Below are positions 56,385 to 64,000 of a stretch of 64,000 bases of DNA, in pieces. Location of the stretch: NCBI GenBank assembly GCA_014841835.1, contig JACYUQ010000003.1, forward strand, positions 992,001 through 1,056,000, given 5' to 3'. Below the pieces are notes generated by a model. The model worked only from the letters and a program-made list of their open reading frames with translations, made no database searches and was not told the DNA's origin. A program made the translations under genes and the position numbers. Numbering within the stretch: position 1 is the stretch's first letter; each line of letters opens with the position of its first letter. This DNA comes from Oxalobacteraceae sp. CFBP 13730 (GTDB lineage: Bacteria > Pseudomonadota > Gammaproteobacteria > Burkholderiales > Burkholderiaceae_D).

Positions 56385-57029
56385 ATGATCTCGATCATGA
56401 TGCCGAACTTGAACAACGATCTTATTCAATTGCGCGCAGAGATCGCCCTTGTGGCTGCGCGCATGGTTGCCCAGGATGGCGCCGACATCGATACCGCGCG
56501 CCGCAAGGCGGCCCGCCAGGTGCTCGGCGTGAACCAGCCTGTTCCCAATATAATGCCCGACGACATCCAGGTCGAAGACGAAGTGCGCAAGTACCTGGCG
56601 CTGTTCGGCGGTCCGGACCACAGCGAACGCCTCGCGCAATTGCGCACCACGGCGCTGCAGGTGATGGAGGCGCTGGCCGACTTCAATCCGTACATCACCG
56701 GCCCGGTGCTGCAAGGCACGGCCGGTGAGCACGACGACATCCATCTGCAATTGTTCGCCGACAGCGCGAAAGAAGTGCAGATCTATCTGCTGAATCGCAA
56801 TGTTAATATCGAGATCTCGGAAACCCCGCATTTCAAAGGGGGGCGCCATGCGCCTGTCGAGACCGTCAGTTTCCCGTGGATGAAGGAAACTGTGCATGCG
56901 CAATTGTTTGAATACCAAGACCTGCGCGGCGCGCTCAAGCCGCGCGCAGATGGCCGTCCGCAGCGTCTCGACGCTGCCGGCCTGCGCGCGCTGATCGCTG
57001 CCGACTCAACACTGGAACAGAACGAATGA
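56385..57029 (+). CDS. Conserved-looking protein of unknown function
   Basis: 214 residues, no membrane segment. It shows a helical N-terminus (NNDLIQLRAEIALVAARMVAQDGADIDTARRKAARQ) and a beta-rich middle with EHDDIHLQLFADSAKEVQIYLLNRNVNIEISETPHFKGG. I recognise no catalytic motif. Proteins of this shape occur beside mpl and tlpA in betaproteobacteria. AAGG precedes the ATG at 56385; ATGs at 56397 and 56400 are possible starts. It is coupled by ATGA to tlpA. Codon use looks like the neighbours. Confidence 0.72.
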   Translation: MISIMMPNLNNDLIQLRAEIALVAARMVAQDGADIDTARRKAARQVLGVNQPVPNIMPDDIQVEDEVRKYLALFGGPDHSERLAQLRTTALQVMEALADFNPYITGPVLQGTAGEHDDIHLQLFADSAKEVQIYLLNRNVNIEISETPHFKGGRHAPVETVSFPWMKETVHAQLFEYQDLRGALKPRADGRPQRLDAAGLRALIAADSTLEQNE

Positions 57030-57592
57030 ACAAGAAACATCTGGCCACCTATGTGGCAGTGGCCGCGCTGTTCGGCGTGATGGGCGCCGTCGTCGCGCTC
57101 TATAAAAAGGCGCCGGCACCGGCCTCCCCCCAGATCAGTACGACTGCCGGCGCCGGTGCGGTGACCAATGCCGTCACCAACCTGTATGCGCAGTCACTCA
57201 ACAACCTGGCGGGCGAACCGCAGCCGCTGGCCCAGTGGAAGGGCAAGCCCCTCGTGGTGAATTTCTGGGCAACCTGGTGCGGCCCGTGCGTGCAGGAAAT
57301 GCCGGAGCTGTCGCACCTGGCAGGCGAAGACAAGGGCAAGCATTTCAATGTGATCGGGATCGGCATCGATTCGCCGACGAACATGAGCGAATTCGCTGCC
57401 AAGCACCAGATCGCCTATCCACTCTACGTGGCCGGCATGGGCGGGACCGAGCTGTCGAAGGAATTGGGCAACACGATGGGCGGCTTGCCGTACACTGTAC
57501 TGATCGGCGCCGATGGACAGGTACTCAAGACGTATATTGGCAAGCTCAAGTTCGACGAATTACGCGCTGACCTGGCAAAATTGAACGGTTGA
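57026..57592 (+). CDS. TlpA-family thioredoxin-like protein
   Basis: 188 residues. An N-terminal membrane anchor/signal (LATYVAVAALFGVMGAVVALY) and a thioredoxin fold exported to the periplasm with NFWATWCGPCVQEMPEL (CxxC redox site) and cis-Pro GGLPYTVLIG. It probably acts as a thiol-disulfide reductant in the periplasm, for instance in cytochrome maturation. It overlaps the preceding gene by 4 bases. Confidence 0.93.
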   Translation: MNKKHLATYVAVAALFGVMGAVVALYKKAPAPASPQISTTAGAGAVTNAVTNLYAQSLNNLAGEPQPLAQWKGKPLVVNFWATWCGPCVQEMPELSHLAGEDKGKHFNVIGIGIDSPTNMSEFAAKHQIAYPLYVAGMGGTELSKELGNTMGGLPYTVLIGADGQVLKTYIGKLKFDELRADLAKLNG

Positions 57593-57724
57593 TTGTGCGT
57601 TTAACGAACGATCGTACGATTTGCAATTGCGGCCAATTTCGGCTAATCACCAGCAATTTTACCGCTTGCCAACAGCCGAGCTAGGCGGCACAATGCCTGA
57701 CTTTCGGGCTACCAGACTCTCATT

Positions 57725-58156
57725 ATGGCGAAAAAGCTACTGCTTCTCAACGGCCCCAACCTCAATTTATTGGGGACGCGCGAGCCTGCAGTCTACGGCA
57801 CGACGACCTTGGCCGACATCGAGAACGCAGCAGTTGAACAAGCCACGAACGCCGGCGCAGCACTGGAGCATTTCCAGAGCAACCATGAGGGCGCCCTGAT
57901 CGATCGCATCCACGCCGCACGTAATGAAAGCGTGGATTTTATCGTGATCAATCCTGGTGGCTTGACCCATACCAGCGTAGCACTGCGCGATGCGTTCGCG
58001 TCGGTGGCCATTCCATTCGTCGAGGTGCACGTGTCGAACGTGCATGCCCGCGAATCGTTCCGCCAGCATTCCTACCTCTCCGGCATCGCGCGCGGCGTGA
58101 TCTGCGGACTGGGGGCGCACGGATACAGGTTTGCCATCGACTTCGCACTTAAATAG
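57725..58156 (+). CDS. aroQ: Type II 3-dehydroquinate dehydratase
   Basis: 143 residues. Type II dehydroquinase: [19 protein letters not shown] holds the catalytic Tyr and Arg region, [31 protein letters not shown]. It dehydrates dehydroquinate to dehydroshikimate. A 132-base gap precedes it. accB follows after 94 bases, a common arrangement. Confidence 0.96.
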   Translation: MAKKLLLLNGPNLNLLGTREPAVYGTTTLADIENAAVEQATNAGAALEHFQSNHEGALIDRIHAARNESVDFIVINPGGLTHTSVALRDAFASVAIPFVEVHVSNVHARESFRQHSYLSGIARGVICGLGAHGYRFAIDFALK

Positions 58157-58250
58157 CGTTAATCTACGTCAACTTCATGTATCAGCGGCCGTGCGGCGTG
58201 TTTGACGCGCCGGCCTGCTCTCTAAAACGAATAATTCCAAGGGGTTTCAC

Positions 58251-58709
58251 ATGGATCTACGAAAACTCAAGACCTTGATCGACCTGGTCGCTGAATCGGA
58301 CATCGCCGAACTCGAAGTGACTGAAGGCGAAAGCAAGGTCCGCATCGTCAAGTCGTCCGCTGTTGGCCAAGGCCAGATGATGATGATGCCGCAACAAGGC
58401 GTGCAACAATTCGCGGCGCCAGCCCCGGCTGCCGCGCCTGTCGCTGCAGCGCCGGTCGTGGCCGCCGAGCCAACCGGCCACGTCGTCAAGTCGCCGATGG
58501 TGGGTACCTTCTACCGTTCGTCCGCACCGGGCGCTGCCGCGTTTGTCGAAGTAGGCGCGAACATCAAGGAAGGCGAAACGCTGTGCATCATCGAAGCGAT
58601 GAAGCTCCTGAACGAAATCGACGCCGATGTCTCGGGCGTTGTCACCAAGATCCTCGTGGAAAACGGCCAGCCGGTCGAATTCGGCCAGCCGCTGTTCGTG
58701 ATTGGCTAA
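58251..58709 (+). CDS. accB: Biotin carboxyl carrier protein of acetyl-CoA carboxylase
   Basis: 152 residues. The N-terminal helix [23 protein letters not shown], an Ala/Pro/Gln linker with a Met run (QMMMMPQQ) and a biotinyl domain with Lys about 118 in [17 protein letters not shown] precedes the ATG, and a TTGACG -35-like box lies at 58202-58207 with an imperfect -10. It carries CO2 for malonyl-CoA synthesis. Confidence 0.97.
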   Translation: MDLRKLKTLIDLVAESDIAELEVTEGESKVRIVKSSAVGQGQMMMMPQQGVQQFAAPAPAAAPVAAAPVVAAEPTGHVVKSPMVGTFYRSSAPGAAAFVEVGANIKEGETLCIIEAMKLLNEIDADVSGVVTKILVENGQPVEFGQPLFVIG

Positions 58710-58812
58710 AGCCTCAAGCTGTGCGGCAGTCCTGCCACCAGCTCACCCATGACGTGTCCGGCGCCGCTTGTCTTTCAGCTGCGCCGGTTTTCACTGAACC
58801 ACCGGACCAACC

Positions 58813-60213
58813 ATGTTTGAAAAAATCCTCATCGCCAACCGTGGTGAAATCGCGCTGCGTATCCAGCGCGCCTGCCGCGAGCTGGGCATCAAGACGGTCG
58901 TCGTGCACTCCGAGGCCGACAAGGACGCCAAGTACGTGAAGCTGGCGGACGAGTCGGTCTGCATCGGCCCGGCACAATCGAGCCTCAGCTATCTGAACAT
59001 GCCCGCGATCATCAGCGCGGCCGAAGTGACCGACGCCGAAGCGATCCACCCGGGCTACGGCTTCCTGTCCGAAAACGCCGACTTCGCCGAGCGCGTCGAG
59101 AAATCGGGCTTCGTCTTCATCGGCCCCCGTTCCGAATCGATCCGCCTGATGGGCGACAAGGTCTCGGCCAAGCAGGCCATGATCCGCGCCGGCGTGCCGT
59201 GCGTGCCAGGCTCGGACGGCGCCCTGCCGGACGACCCGAAAGAAATCGTGCAGACGGCGCGCCGCGTTGGCTACCCGGTCATCATCAAGGCTGCCGGCGG
59301 CGGCGGCGGACGTGGCATGCGCGTGGTGCACACCGAAGCGGCCCTGATCAACGCCGTGGCGATGACCAAGGCCGAAGCCGGCGCCGCATTCGGCAATCCG
59401 GAAGTCTATATGGAGAAGTATCTGGAAAATCCGCGTCACGTGGAAATCCAGATCCTGGCCGACGAACACAAAAACGCCGTCTGGCTTGGCGAGCGCGATT
59501 GCTCGATGCAGCGCCGCCACCAGAAGGTTATCGAAGAAGCGCCGGCGCCGGGCATCCCGCGCAAGCTGATCGAAAAGATCGGTGACCGCTGCGCCGAAGC
59601 CTGCCGCAAGATCGGCTACCGCGGCGCCGGCACCTTCGAATTCCTGTACGAGAATGGCGAGTTCTATTTCATCGAAATGAACACGCGTATCCAGGTCGAG
59701 CATCCGGTCACCGAGATGATCACCGGGATCGACATCGTCCAGGAACAGATCCGCATCGCCTGCGGCGAAAAGCTGCGCTTCCGCCAGCGCGACATCATGC
59801 TGTCGGGCCACTCGATCGAGTGCCGCATCAATGCCGAAGACCCGTTCAAGTTCACGCCGTCGCCGGGCCGCATCACCAGCTGGCATCCGCCGGGTGGTCC
59901 TGGCATCCGCGTCGACTCGCACTCGTACGCCGGCTACTACGTGCCGCCGCACTACGACTCGATGATCGGCAAGGTCATTGCGTATGGCGCCACGCGCGAG
60001 CAGGCGATTCGCCGCATGCAGATCGCGCTGTCCGAAATGGTGGTCGAGGGTATCCTGACCAATATTCCGCTGCACCGCGAACTGATGGTCGACGCCCGCT
60101 TCATCGAAGGCGGCACCAACATCCACTACCTGGAGCAGAAACTGGCTGCCAAGCCCGACCTGCCGAAGGAAACGGCCCTGTCGGCCAAATCGGAAGTCAA
60201 GGTGAACGAATGA
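58813..60213 (+). CDS. accC: Biotin carboxylase of acetyl-CoA carboxylase
   Basis: 466 residues. An ATP-grasp enzyme: [40 protein letters not shown] loop, and [17 protein letters not shown]. It carboxylates the biotin on AccB. The tail after residue about 445 is longer and polar ([20 protein letters not shown]). The prmA ATG overlaps its stop (ATGA). Confidence 0.97.
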   Translation: MFEKILIANRGEIALRIQRACRELGIKTVVVHSEADKDAKYVKLADESVCIGPAQSSLSYLNMPAIISAAEVTDAEAIHPGYGFLSENADFAERVEKSGFVFIGPRSESIRLMGDKVSAKQAMIRAGVPCVPGSDGALPDDPKEIVQTARRVGYPVIIKAAGGGGGRGMRVVHTEAALINAVAMTKAEAGAAFGNPEVYMEKYLENPRHVEIQILADEHKNAVWLGERDCSMQRRHQKVIEEAPAPGIPRKLIEKIGDRCAEACRKIGYRGAGTFEFLYENGEFYFIEMNTRIQVEHPVTEMITGIDIVQEQIRIACGEKLRFRQRDIMLSGHSIECRINAEDPFKFTPSPGRITSWHPPGGPGIRVDSHSYAGYYVPPHYDSMIGKVIAYGATREQAIRRMQIALSEMVVEGILTNIPLHRELMVDARFIEGGTNIHYLEQKLAAKPDLPKETALSAKSEVKVNE

Positions 60214-61163
60214 GCTGGACTGAAGTCGTCATCGAACTGGCGCGCGAACACGCCGAAGCGCTGTCGGACGCCCTGATGGAAGCCGGCGCGCTGTCGGTGT
60301 CGGTGGAAGACGCCGACGAAGGCACCGAAGACGAAAAGCCGCTGTTCGGCGAGCCGGGCATGGAGCCGACCGAAGCGGCGTGGGACCACAGCCGCGTCGT
60401 CGCGCTGACCGATGCGGATGCCGACCAGCTGGCGATCGTCACCGAGGCCGCGCATGCGATCAACCTGCCCGTCGTGCCGGCGTTCACCACCCGCAAGGTG
60501 GAAGACGCCGACTGGGTGCGCCTGACGCAATCGCAGTTCGAGCCGATCCACATCGGTACCAATATCTGGGTCGTGCCGAGCTGGCACGTGGCGCCGGATC
60601 CGAACGGCCTGATCCTCGAGCTGGACCCGGGCCTGGCCTTTGGCACCGGCAGCCATCCGACGACGCGCCTGTGCATGGAGTGGCTCGAAGCCCATCCTGC
60701 GCCGGATAAATCGGTGCTGGACTACGGCTGCGGCTCGGGCATCCTGGCGATGGTGGCCAAGAAGCTGGGCGCGCAGGACGTGGCCGGCGTCGACATCGAT
60801 CCGCAGGCGATCGAATCGGCCCGCGCCAACGCCGAGCGCAACAGCGTCGCCATCGACTTCTACCTGCCTGACACGTTTGCCGCTTCCGGCAATGCGCGCC
60901 ATGCGAGCGGCAAGTTCGACATCGTCGTGGCCAACATCCTGTCAAGCCCATTGAAGCTGATGGCGCCGATGCTGGCTGGCCGCGTGGCCGATGGCGGCTC
61001 GCTCGTGCTGTCGGGCGTGCTGGCACGCCAGGCGGATGAAGTGGCTGCGGCCTACGCGCCCTTCATCAAGCTGGGCGTCTGGGCCGAGCAGGATGGCTGG
61101 GTTGCCCTGCACGGCACGCTGGGCCAGGACACACCGCCGGCGCGCACTGCTACAGCCGGCTAA
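60210..61163 (+). CDS. prmA: Ribosomal protein L11 methyltransferase
   Basis: 317 residues. N-terminal L11-binding domain ([33 protein letters not shown]), [19 protein letters not shown], the SAM loop [20 protein letters not shown], and [14 protein letters not shown]. It methylates L11 on lysines and the N-terminus. It lies between accC and the zinc-ribbon gene, four bases before the latter. Confidence 0.95.
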   Translation: MSWTEVVIELAREHAEALSDALMEAGALSVSVEDADEGTEDEKPLFGEPGMEPTEAAWDHSRVVALTDADADQLAIVTEAAHAINLPVVPAFTTRKVEDADWVRLTQSQFEPIHIGTNIWVVPSWHVAPDPNGLILELDPGLAFGTGSHPTTRLCMEWLEAHPAPDKSVLDYGCGSGILAMVAKKLGAQDVAGVDIDPQAIESARANAERNSVAIDFYLPDTFAASGNARHASGKFDIVVANILSSPLKLMAPMLAGRVADGGSLVLSGVLARQADEVAAAYAPFIKLGVWAEQDGWVALHGTLGQDTPPARTATAG

Positions 61164-61167
61164 AGGC

Positions 61168-62253
61168 ATGGCGCTCGCCACACAATGCCCCCACTGCGGC
61201 ACGCAGTTCCGCGTCGCCGCGGACCAGCTCAAGCTGCGTGGGGGCATCGTGCGTTGTGGCGCATGCCAGCAGATTTTTGACGGGAACAGCGCGCTGGTGG
61301 ATCTGGCGGCTGGGCCTGCACCGGTCGTTGCGGCCCCTGCCGACGCGCCGGCCGACGTTGATGTCCCTGTTTTCTCCCCTGCACCCGTCGACGAGACGCC
61401 GGTCGAGACGCCGGTTGAGACACTTGCGCCGGTGAGCGAGCCGGTCGCGCCGCAGGAACCAGAACCGGCGCCGACGCCGGCATCGACGCCCGAACCGGAC
61501 ACGCTCACCGCCCCAGAACCAAGCCGCGAACACACGGCAGACTCGATCGGCCCGCCGACCCTGCTGCTGCGCGAATCGTCAGGCGGCTCGCCGCCGATCG
61601 CCTCAAGCGTGCCTGCCTCGCCGCGCAACCGCGCCGCCGAAGCACGCGCGCGCCGCGTCAAGGCCGCACCGCCGCACATCGACGAGGCGCCCAAACCACC
61701 GCCACCACCGCCAAAGCCGAAGCCGGACATTGATGAACCCGAGTTCGTGCGCAGCACGCGCCAGCGCGAAGCCTCCAGCAAGACGACGCGCATCGCGCTG
61801 GCCGTCGGCAGCGTGCTGCTGCTGATCGCGCTGGTCGTGCAGGCGGCCGCGAGCTTTCGCGACGTGCTGGCGGCGCGCCATCCGGGGCTGCGTCCGGCGC
61901 TGGTCTCGACCTGCGCCTTGTTCGGCTGCAGCGTCAACCTGCCGGCGCGGCCCGAGCAACTGGTGATCGAGACCGGTGAACTCATCACGCTGGGTGGCAA
62001 CGCCTACACCTTCAGCACCGTGCTGCGCAACCAGGGCGACATGGCGCTGGCCTGGCCCAGCCTCGAACTGACGCTGAACGACCTTGACGACAAGCCGCTG
62101 GTGCGCCGCGTGTTCGCCCCGCGCGATTACGCAGGCGCCGCCGCTGCCGCGCCCACCGGGTTTGCCGCACGCGGCGAGCAGCAGGTGCGCATCCATTTCA
62201 GGCTGGAGGGCGCAGAGCCGTCCGGCTACCACATCGCAGTGTTCTATCCATGA
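61168..62253 (+). CDS. Zinc-ribbon/DUF3426 membrane protein
   Basis: 361 residues. N-terminal zinc-ribbon MALATQCPHCGTQFRVAADQL with CGACQQIF (four Cys), a long Pro/Glu/Val-rich linker (about 60-190), a membrane helix (about 213-232, TRIALAVGSVLLLIALVVQAA) and a DUF3426 domain outside (RPALVSTCALFGCSVNLP, TFSTVLRNQGDMALAWPSLELTL). Function unknown; usual neighbour of prmA in betaproteobacteria. The frame is open from 60991, but the ATG at 61168 starts the ribbon. Confidence 0.87.
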   Translation: MALATQCPHCGTQFRVAADQLKLRGGIVRCGACQQIFDGNSALVDLAAGPAPVVAAPADAPADVDVPVFSPAPVDETPVETPVETLAPVSEPVAPQEPEPAPTPASTPEPDTLTAPEPSREHTADSIGPPTLLLRESSGGSPPIASSVPASPRNRAAEARARRVKAAPPHIDEAPKPPPPPPKPKPDIDEPEFVRSTRQREASSKTTRIALAVGSVLLLIALVVQAAASFRDVLAARHPGLRPALVSTCALFGCSVNLPARPEQLVIETGELITLGGNAYTFSTVLRNQGDMALAWPSLELTLNDLDDKPLVRRVFAPRDYAGAAAAAPTGFAARGEQQVRIHFRLEGAEPSGYHIAVFYP

Positions 62254-62263
62254 AAGCCTCACC

Positions 62264-63205
62264 ATGACCAAAACCGCCCTCATCTGCGGCTCGCTCGCGT
62301 TCGACAAAATCATGCAGTACCACGGCCGCTTCGGCGACACGCTGCTGGCCGACCAGCTGCACCGCGTGAACGTGTCGTTCCTGGTGCCGACACTGCGCAC
62401 CGAATACGGCGGCTGCGCGGCCAATATCGCGTACAACCTCAAGCAGCTGGGTGGCGAGCCGTTGATGATGGGCACGCTGGGCCAGGACGGCGGCGACTAC
62501 CTCAAGCGCATGCAGGAACAAGGGCTCGAGACGCGCGGCATCCGCACGATCCCCGAGGCCTATACCGCGCAGTGCTTCGTGACGGCCGACCAGGACAACA
62601 ACCAGATCAACGCCTTCCACCCGGGCGCGATGGAATACTCGAACCAGAACAACGTGGCCGACCAGGGCGCGATCCGCGTGGCGATCATCTCGCCCGACGG
62701 CCGCGACGGCATGATCAAGCACGCGCGCGACTGCGCTGCGCAGAAGGTGCCATTCATGTTCGATCCGGGCCAGCAACTGCCGATGTTCTCGGGCGAAGAG
62801 CTGATCACCTTCATCGACCAGGCCAGCTACCTGGCGTGCAATGACTACGAATTCGAGATGGTCATGGACCGCACGGGCCTGAGCCAGGCCGACATCGCGG
62901 CGCGCCTGGAGGCATTGATCATCACCCGCGGCGAAGCCGGTTCGGACATCTACGCGAAGGGCGAACATTTCCCGATTCCAGCCGTGACGGCCACCAACGT
63001 GGTCGACCCGACCGGCTGCGGCGATGCCTACCGCGCAGGCCTGCTGTTCGGCATCACCAGTGACCTGGACTGGGCCACGAGCGGGCGCATCGCCAGCCTG
63101 CTGGGCGCGATCAAGATCGCCTCGGCCGGTGGCCAGAACCACCACTTCACGCCGCAGGAATTCGACGCGCAGTTCGAGCAGGCGTTCGGCAGCAAGTTCC
63201 GCTAA
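62264..63205 (+). CDS. PfkB-family carbohydrate/adenosine kinase
   Basis: 313 residues. Ribokinase fold: GGCAANIAYNLKQLGGEP, MGTLGQDGGDYLKRM, NDYEFEMVMDRTGL, and the catalytic VDPTGCGDAYRAGLLFGI with anion hole Gly and base Asp. Adenosine kinase is the common annotation for this subgroup, but the substrate cannot be fixed. It starts 10 bases after the DUF3426 gene and ends before a perfect terminator. Confidence 0.9.
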   Translation: MTKTALICGSLAFDKIMQYHGRFGDTLLADQLHRVNVSFLVPTLRTEYGGCAANIAYNLKQLGGEPLMMGTLGQDGGDYLKRMQEQGLETRGIRTIPEAYTAQCFVTADQDNNQINAFHPGAMEYSNQNNVADQGAIRVAIISPDGRDGMIKHARDCAAQKVPFMFDPGQQLPMFSGEELITFIDQASYLACNDYEFEMVMDRTGLSQADIAARLEALIITRGEAGSDIYAKGEHFPIPAVTATNVVDPTGCGDAYRAGLLFGITSDLDWATSGRIASLLGAIKIASAGGQNHHFTPQEFDAQFEQAFGSKFR

Positions 63206-63237
63206 GCCGAAGGCGCCGCTGGCGCCGCCCGGGACAT

Positions 63238-63270
63238 AAAAAAAGGCCTCTGCATGCAGAGGCCTTTTTT
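63238..63270. terminator. Bidirectional palindromic terminator
   Basis: AAAAGGCCTCTGCA (63241-63254) and TGCAGAGGCCTTTT (63255-63268) form a perfect 14-base palindrome with no loop bases, flanked by further A and T runs. It should end the plus-strand accB-to-pfkB transcript and, from the other side, yggT. Confidence 0.9.
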
Positions 63271-63282
63271 ACGATCGGCGAT

Positions 63283-63813
63283 TCAAACGTAGCCGAACAC
63301 CTGCCGCAGCACGAACAGCAGGATCTGGATCAGCACGAGCGCCACCAGCACCGACAGATCCATCCCGCCGATCGGCTTGACGACACGCCGGATCGGACGC
63401 AGCAACGGCTGATTGAGCGCGTGCACGAACGGCGCCAGCGGCGCGTTCGGATTAACCCAGCTGAAGATCGCTTCGATGATCAACAGCGCCATGAAGCCGT
63501 ACAGGATCCAGGTCAGGAAGCGGTGCAGCGCGTACAGCAGCATCGTCTCGCCGCTGGCACCGGCCAGCAGCAGCACCGTGCTGGCCACCAGGACCACCAG
63601 GAAGGCGCCGATGAAGCTTGCCCAGTCGTAGCCGCGGGTGCCGGGCACCACGCGCCGCAGCGGCATCACCAGCCAGTCGGTGATGGTGTGGACGAACTGG
63701 CGAATCTGGTCGGGAAGACGCACGCGGATGGCATTCGTCCAGAAGCGCAGCAACAGCACCCCACCCAGCAGGCCTGCAACGATATCGACGATAAACTGAA
63801 GAATGGACAGCAC
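63283..63813 (-). CDS. yggT: YggT family membrane protein
   Basis: 176 residues with GTG start (AGGAG five bases upstream). Two YGGT repeats, each with paired membrane helices and the motif PLLRPIRRVV / PLRRVVPGTRGYDW: N-terminal half (about 1-80) and C-terminal half (about 90-176). Function unclear; linked in other bacteria to osmotic tolerance or cell division. Ends 12 bases from the shared terminator. Confidence 0.93.
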   Translation of the reverse strand: MLSILQFIVDIVAGLLGGVLLLRFWTNAIRVRLPDQIRQFVHTITDWLVMPLRRVVPGTRGYDWASFIGAFLVVLVASTVLLLAGASGETMLLYALHRFLTWILYGFMALLIIEAIFSWVNPNAPLAPFVHALNQPLLRPIRRVVKPIGGMDLSVLVALVLIQILLFVLRQVFGYV

Positions 63814-63825
63814 GGACTCTCCTCA

Positions 63826-63859
63826 AAAAAAAACCGCTGTGCGAAGGATCACACAGCGG
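63826..63859 (-). terminator. Intrinsic terminator directly upstream of yggT
   Basis: On the minus strand CCGCTGTG (63859-63852) and CACAGCGG (63841-63834) make a perfect 8-base stem with a 10-base loop, followed by eight T's (63833-63826). It ends 12 bases before the yggT GTG. It either closes an upstream minus-strand gene or attenuates yggT. Confidence 0.85.
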
Positions 63860-63860
63860 C

Positions 63861-64000
63861 ATTGTGCCTGAAGCGCGCCCTGCTTGCCATGCTGCACGAG
63901 GTGCATGGCAAGCAGGGCGACGTTGGCGATTACGGACGGCTGCTGGTCGGGAACGGCCAGGCGGTTGGCGCGATCACGCTTTTTGCTGGCGTGGTCGCAG
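63861..64000. other. Window end: no assignable gene
   Basis: 140 bases. A plus-strand frame stays open to the edge and a minus-strand frame ends with a TAA at 63930-63932, in line with the end of a gene outside the window. Neither shows a recognisable motif. It includes the large inverted repeat at 63876-63919. Confidence 0.35.
63876..63919. repeat. Perfect 17-base inverted repeat
   Basis: CGCCCTGCTTGCCATGC (63876-63892) and GCATGGCAAGCAGGGCG (63903-63919) pair perfectly around a 10-base loop. It lies 16 bases before the terminator seen from the minus strand. There is no T-run next to it. Stable hairpin, function unknown. Confidence 0.75.

Noticed and set aside
1..64000. tRNA, rRNA, CRISPR array, prophage or insertion sequence
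   Set aside because: No T-loop/anticodon-like folds, regularly spaced repeats, transposase or phage structural genes noticed in a read of both strands; a dedicated scan (tRNAscan, CRISPR finder) was not possible.

Overview
The window looks like a chromosomal segment of a GC-rich, Gram-negative betaproteobacterium. My best guess is Burkholderiales, family Oxalobacteraceae (Massilia/Telluria-like). This is an inference from gene content and protein flavour: PhoH-YbeY-CorC-Lnt order, PyrR-PyrB-pseudo-dihydroorotase operon, a Pil-Chp cluster next to a rubredoxin, H-NS beginning MDLSNMSVGDL, and WaaA/WaaC/GmhB lipopolysaccharide genes. There is no search behind it. Almost all genes are chromosomal housekeeping genes. 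I see no rRNA, tRNA, CRISPR array, prophage or insertion sequence.

Layout. 1-3426 (minus): a translationally coupled signalling operon of response regulator with PAS-like region, HDOD protein, response regulator with HD-GYP-like output, and a second response regulator cut by the window edge. The HD-GYP gene carries a one-base frameshift that joins it in frame to the next regulator. 3840-9403 (minus): terminator, a small lysine-rich protein, a DUF2007 protein, a DUF445 membrane protein, a divergent FtsH-like membrane protease, an AT-rich gap, a DUF1697 protein and a glutathione S-transferase. 9568-10727 (plus): a second HDOD gene coupled to a free-standing copy of the tail domain found on the HD-GYP protein. 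10842-11249 (minus): a small helix-turn-helix protein with an inverted repeat upstream. 11854-22830 (plus): miaB, phoH, ybeY, corC, lnt, glyQ, glyS, gmhB, plsC and a YgjP-like metallopeptidase, tightly packed.

22862-28881 (minus): a YcxB-like protein, waaA, waaC, a phosphomannomutase/phosphoglucomutase, hns, and a WecA-like sugar-phosphate transferase of lower GC content: the lipopolysaccharide core and surface-glycan block. 29131-30000 (plus) is apaH. 30002-34643 (minus) is yqgE-ruvX-pyrR-pyrB-pyrX-acyltransferase. 34834-36339 (plus) is a photolyase. 36349-45606 (minus) is rubredoxin-pilG-pilH-pilI-pilJ-chpA, the chemosensory system for type IV pili. thiD-like and hemL follow on plus, then a REP-type repeat pair.

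47984-56307 (minus): mpl-yqiA-ubiC-rnb-tonB-aroE-mtgA-corA, a cell-wall, aromatic and quinone metabolism block with many 4-bp start/stop overlaps. 56385-63205 (plus): an unknown conserved-looking protein, a TlpA thioredoxin, aroQ, accB, accC, prmA, a zinc-ribbon membrane protein and a PfkB-family kinase, ending at a perfect-palindrome terminator. 63283-63813 (minus) is yggT, with a strong terminator hairpin directly in front of its ribosome binding site.

I found no clearly new multi-gene system. The most notable items are the frameshift fusion at 912-915, the split HD-GYP tail domain with its HDOD partner, the ThiD-like protein lacking the family cysteine, the catalytically dead dihydroorotase, the divergent FtsH, the palindromes near the HTH and hns promoters, and the terminator in front of yggT.
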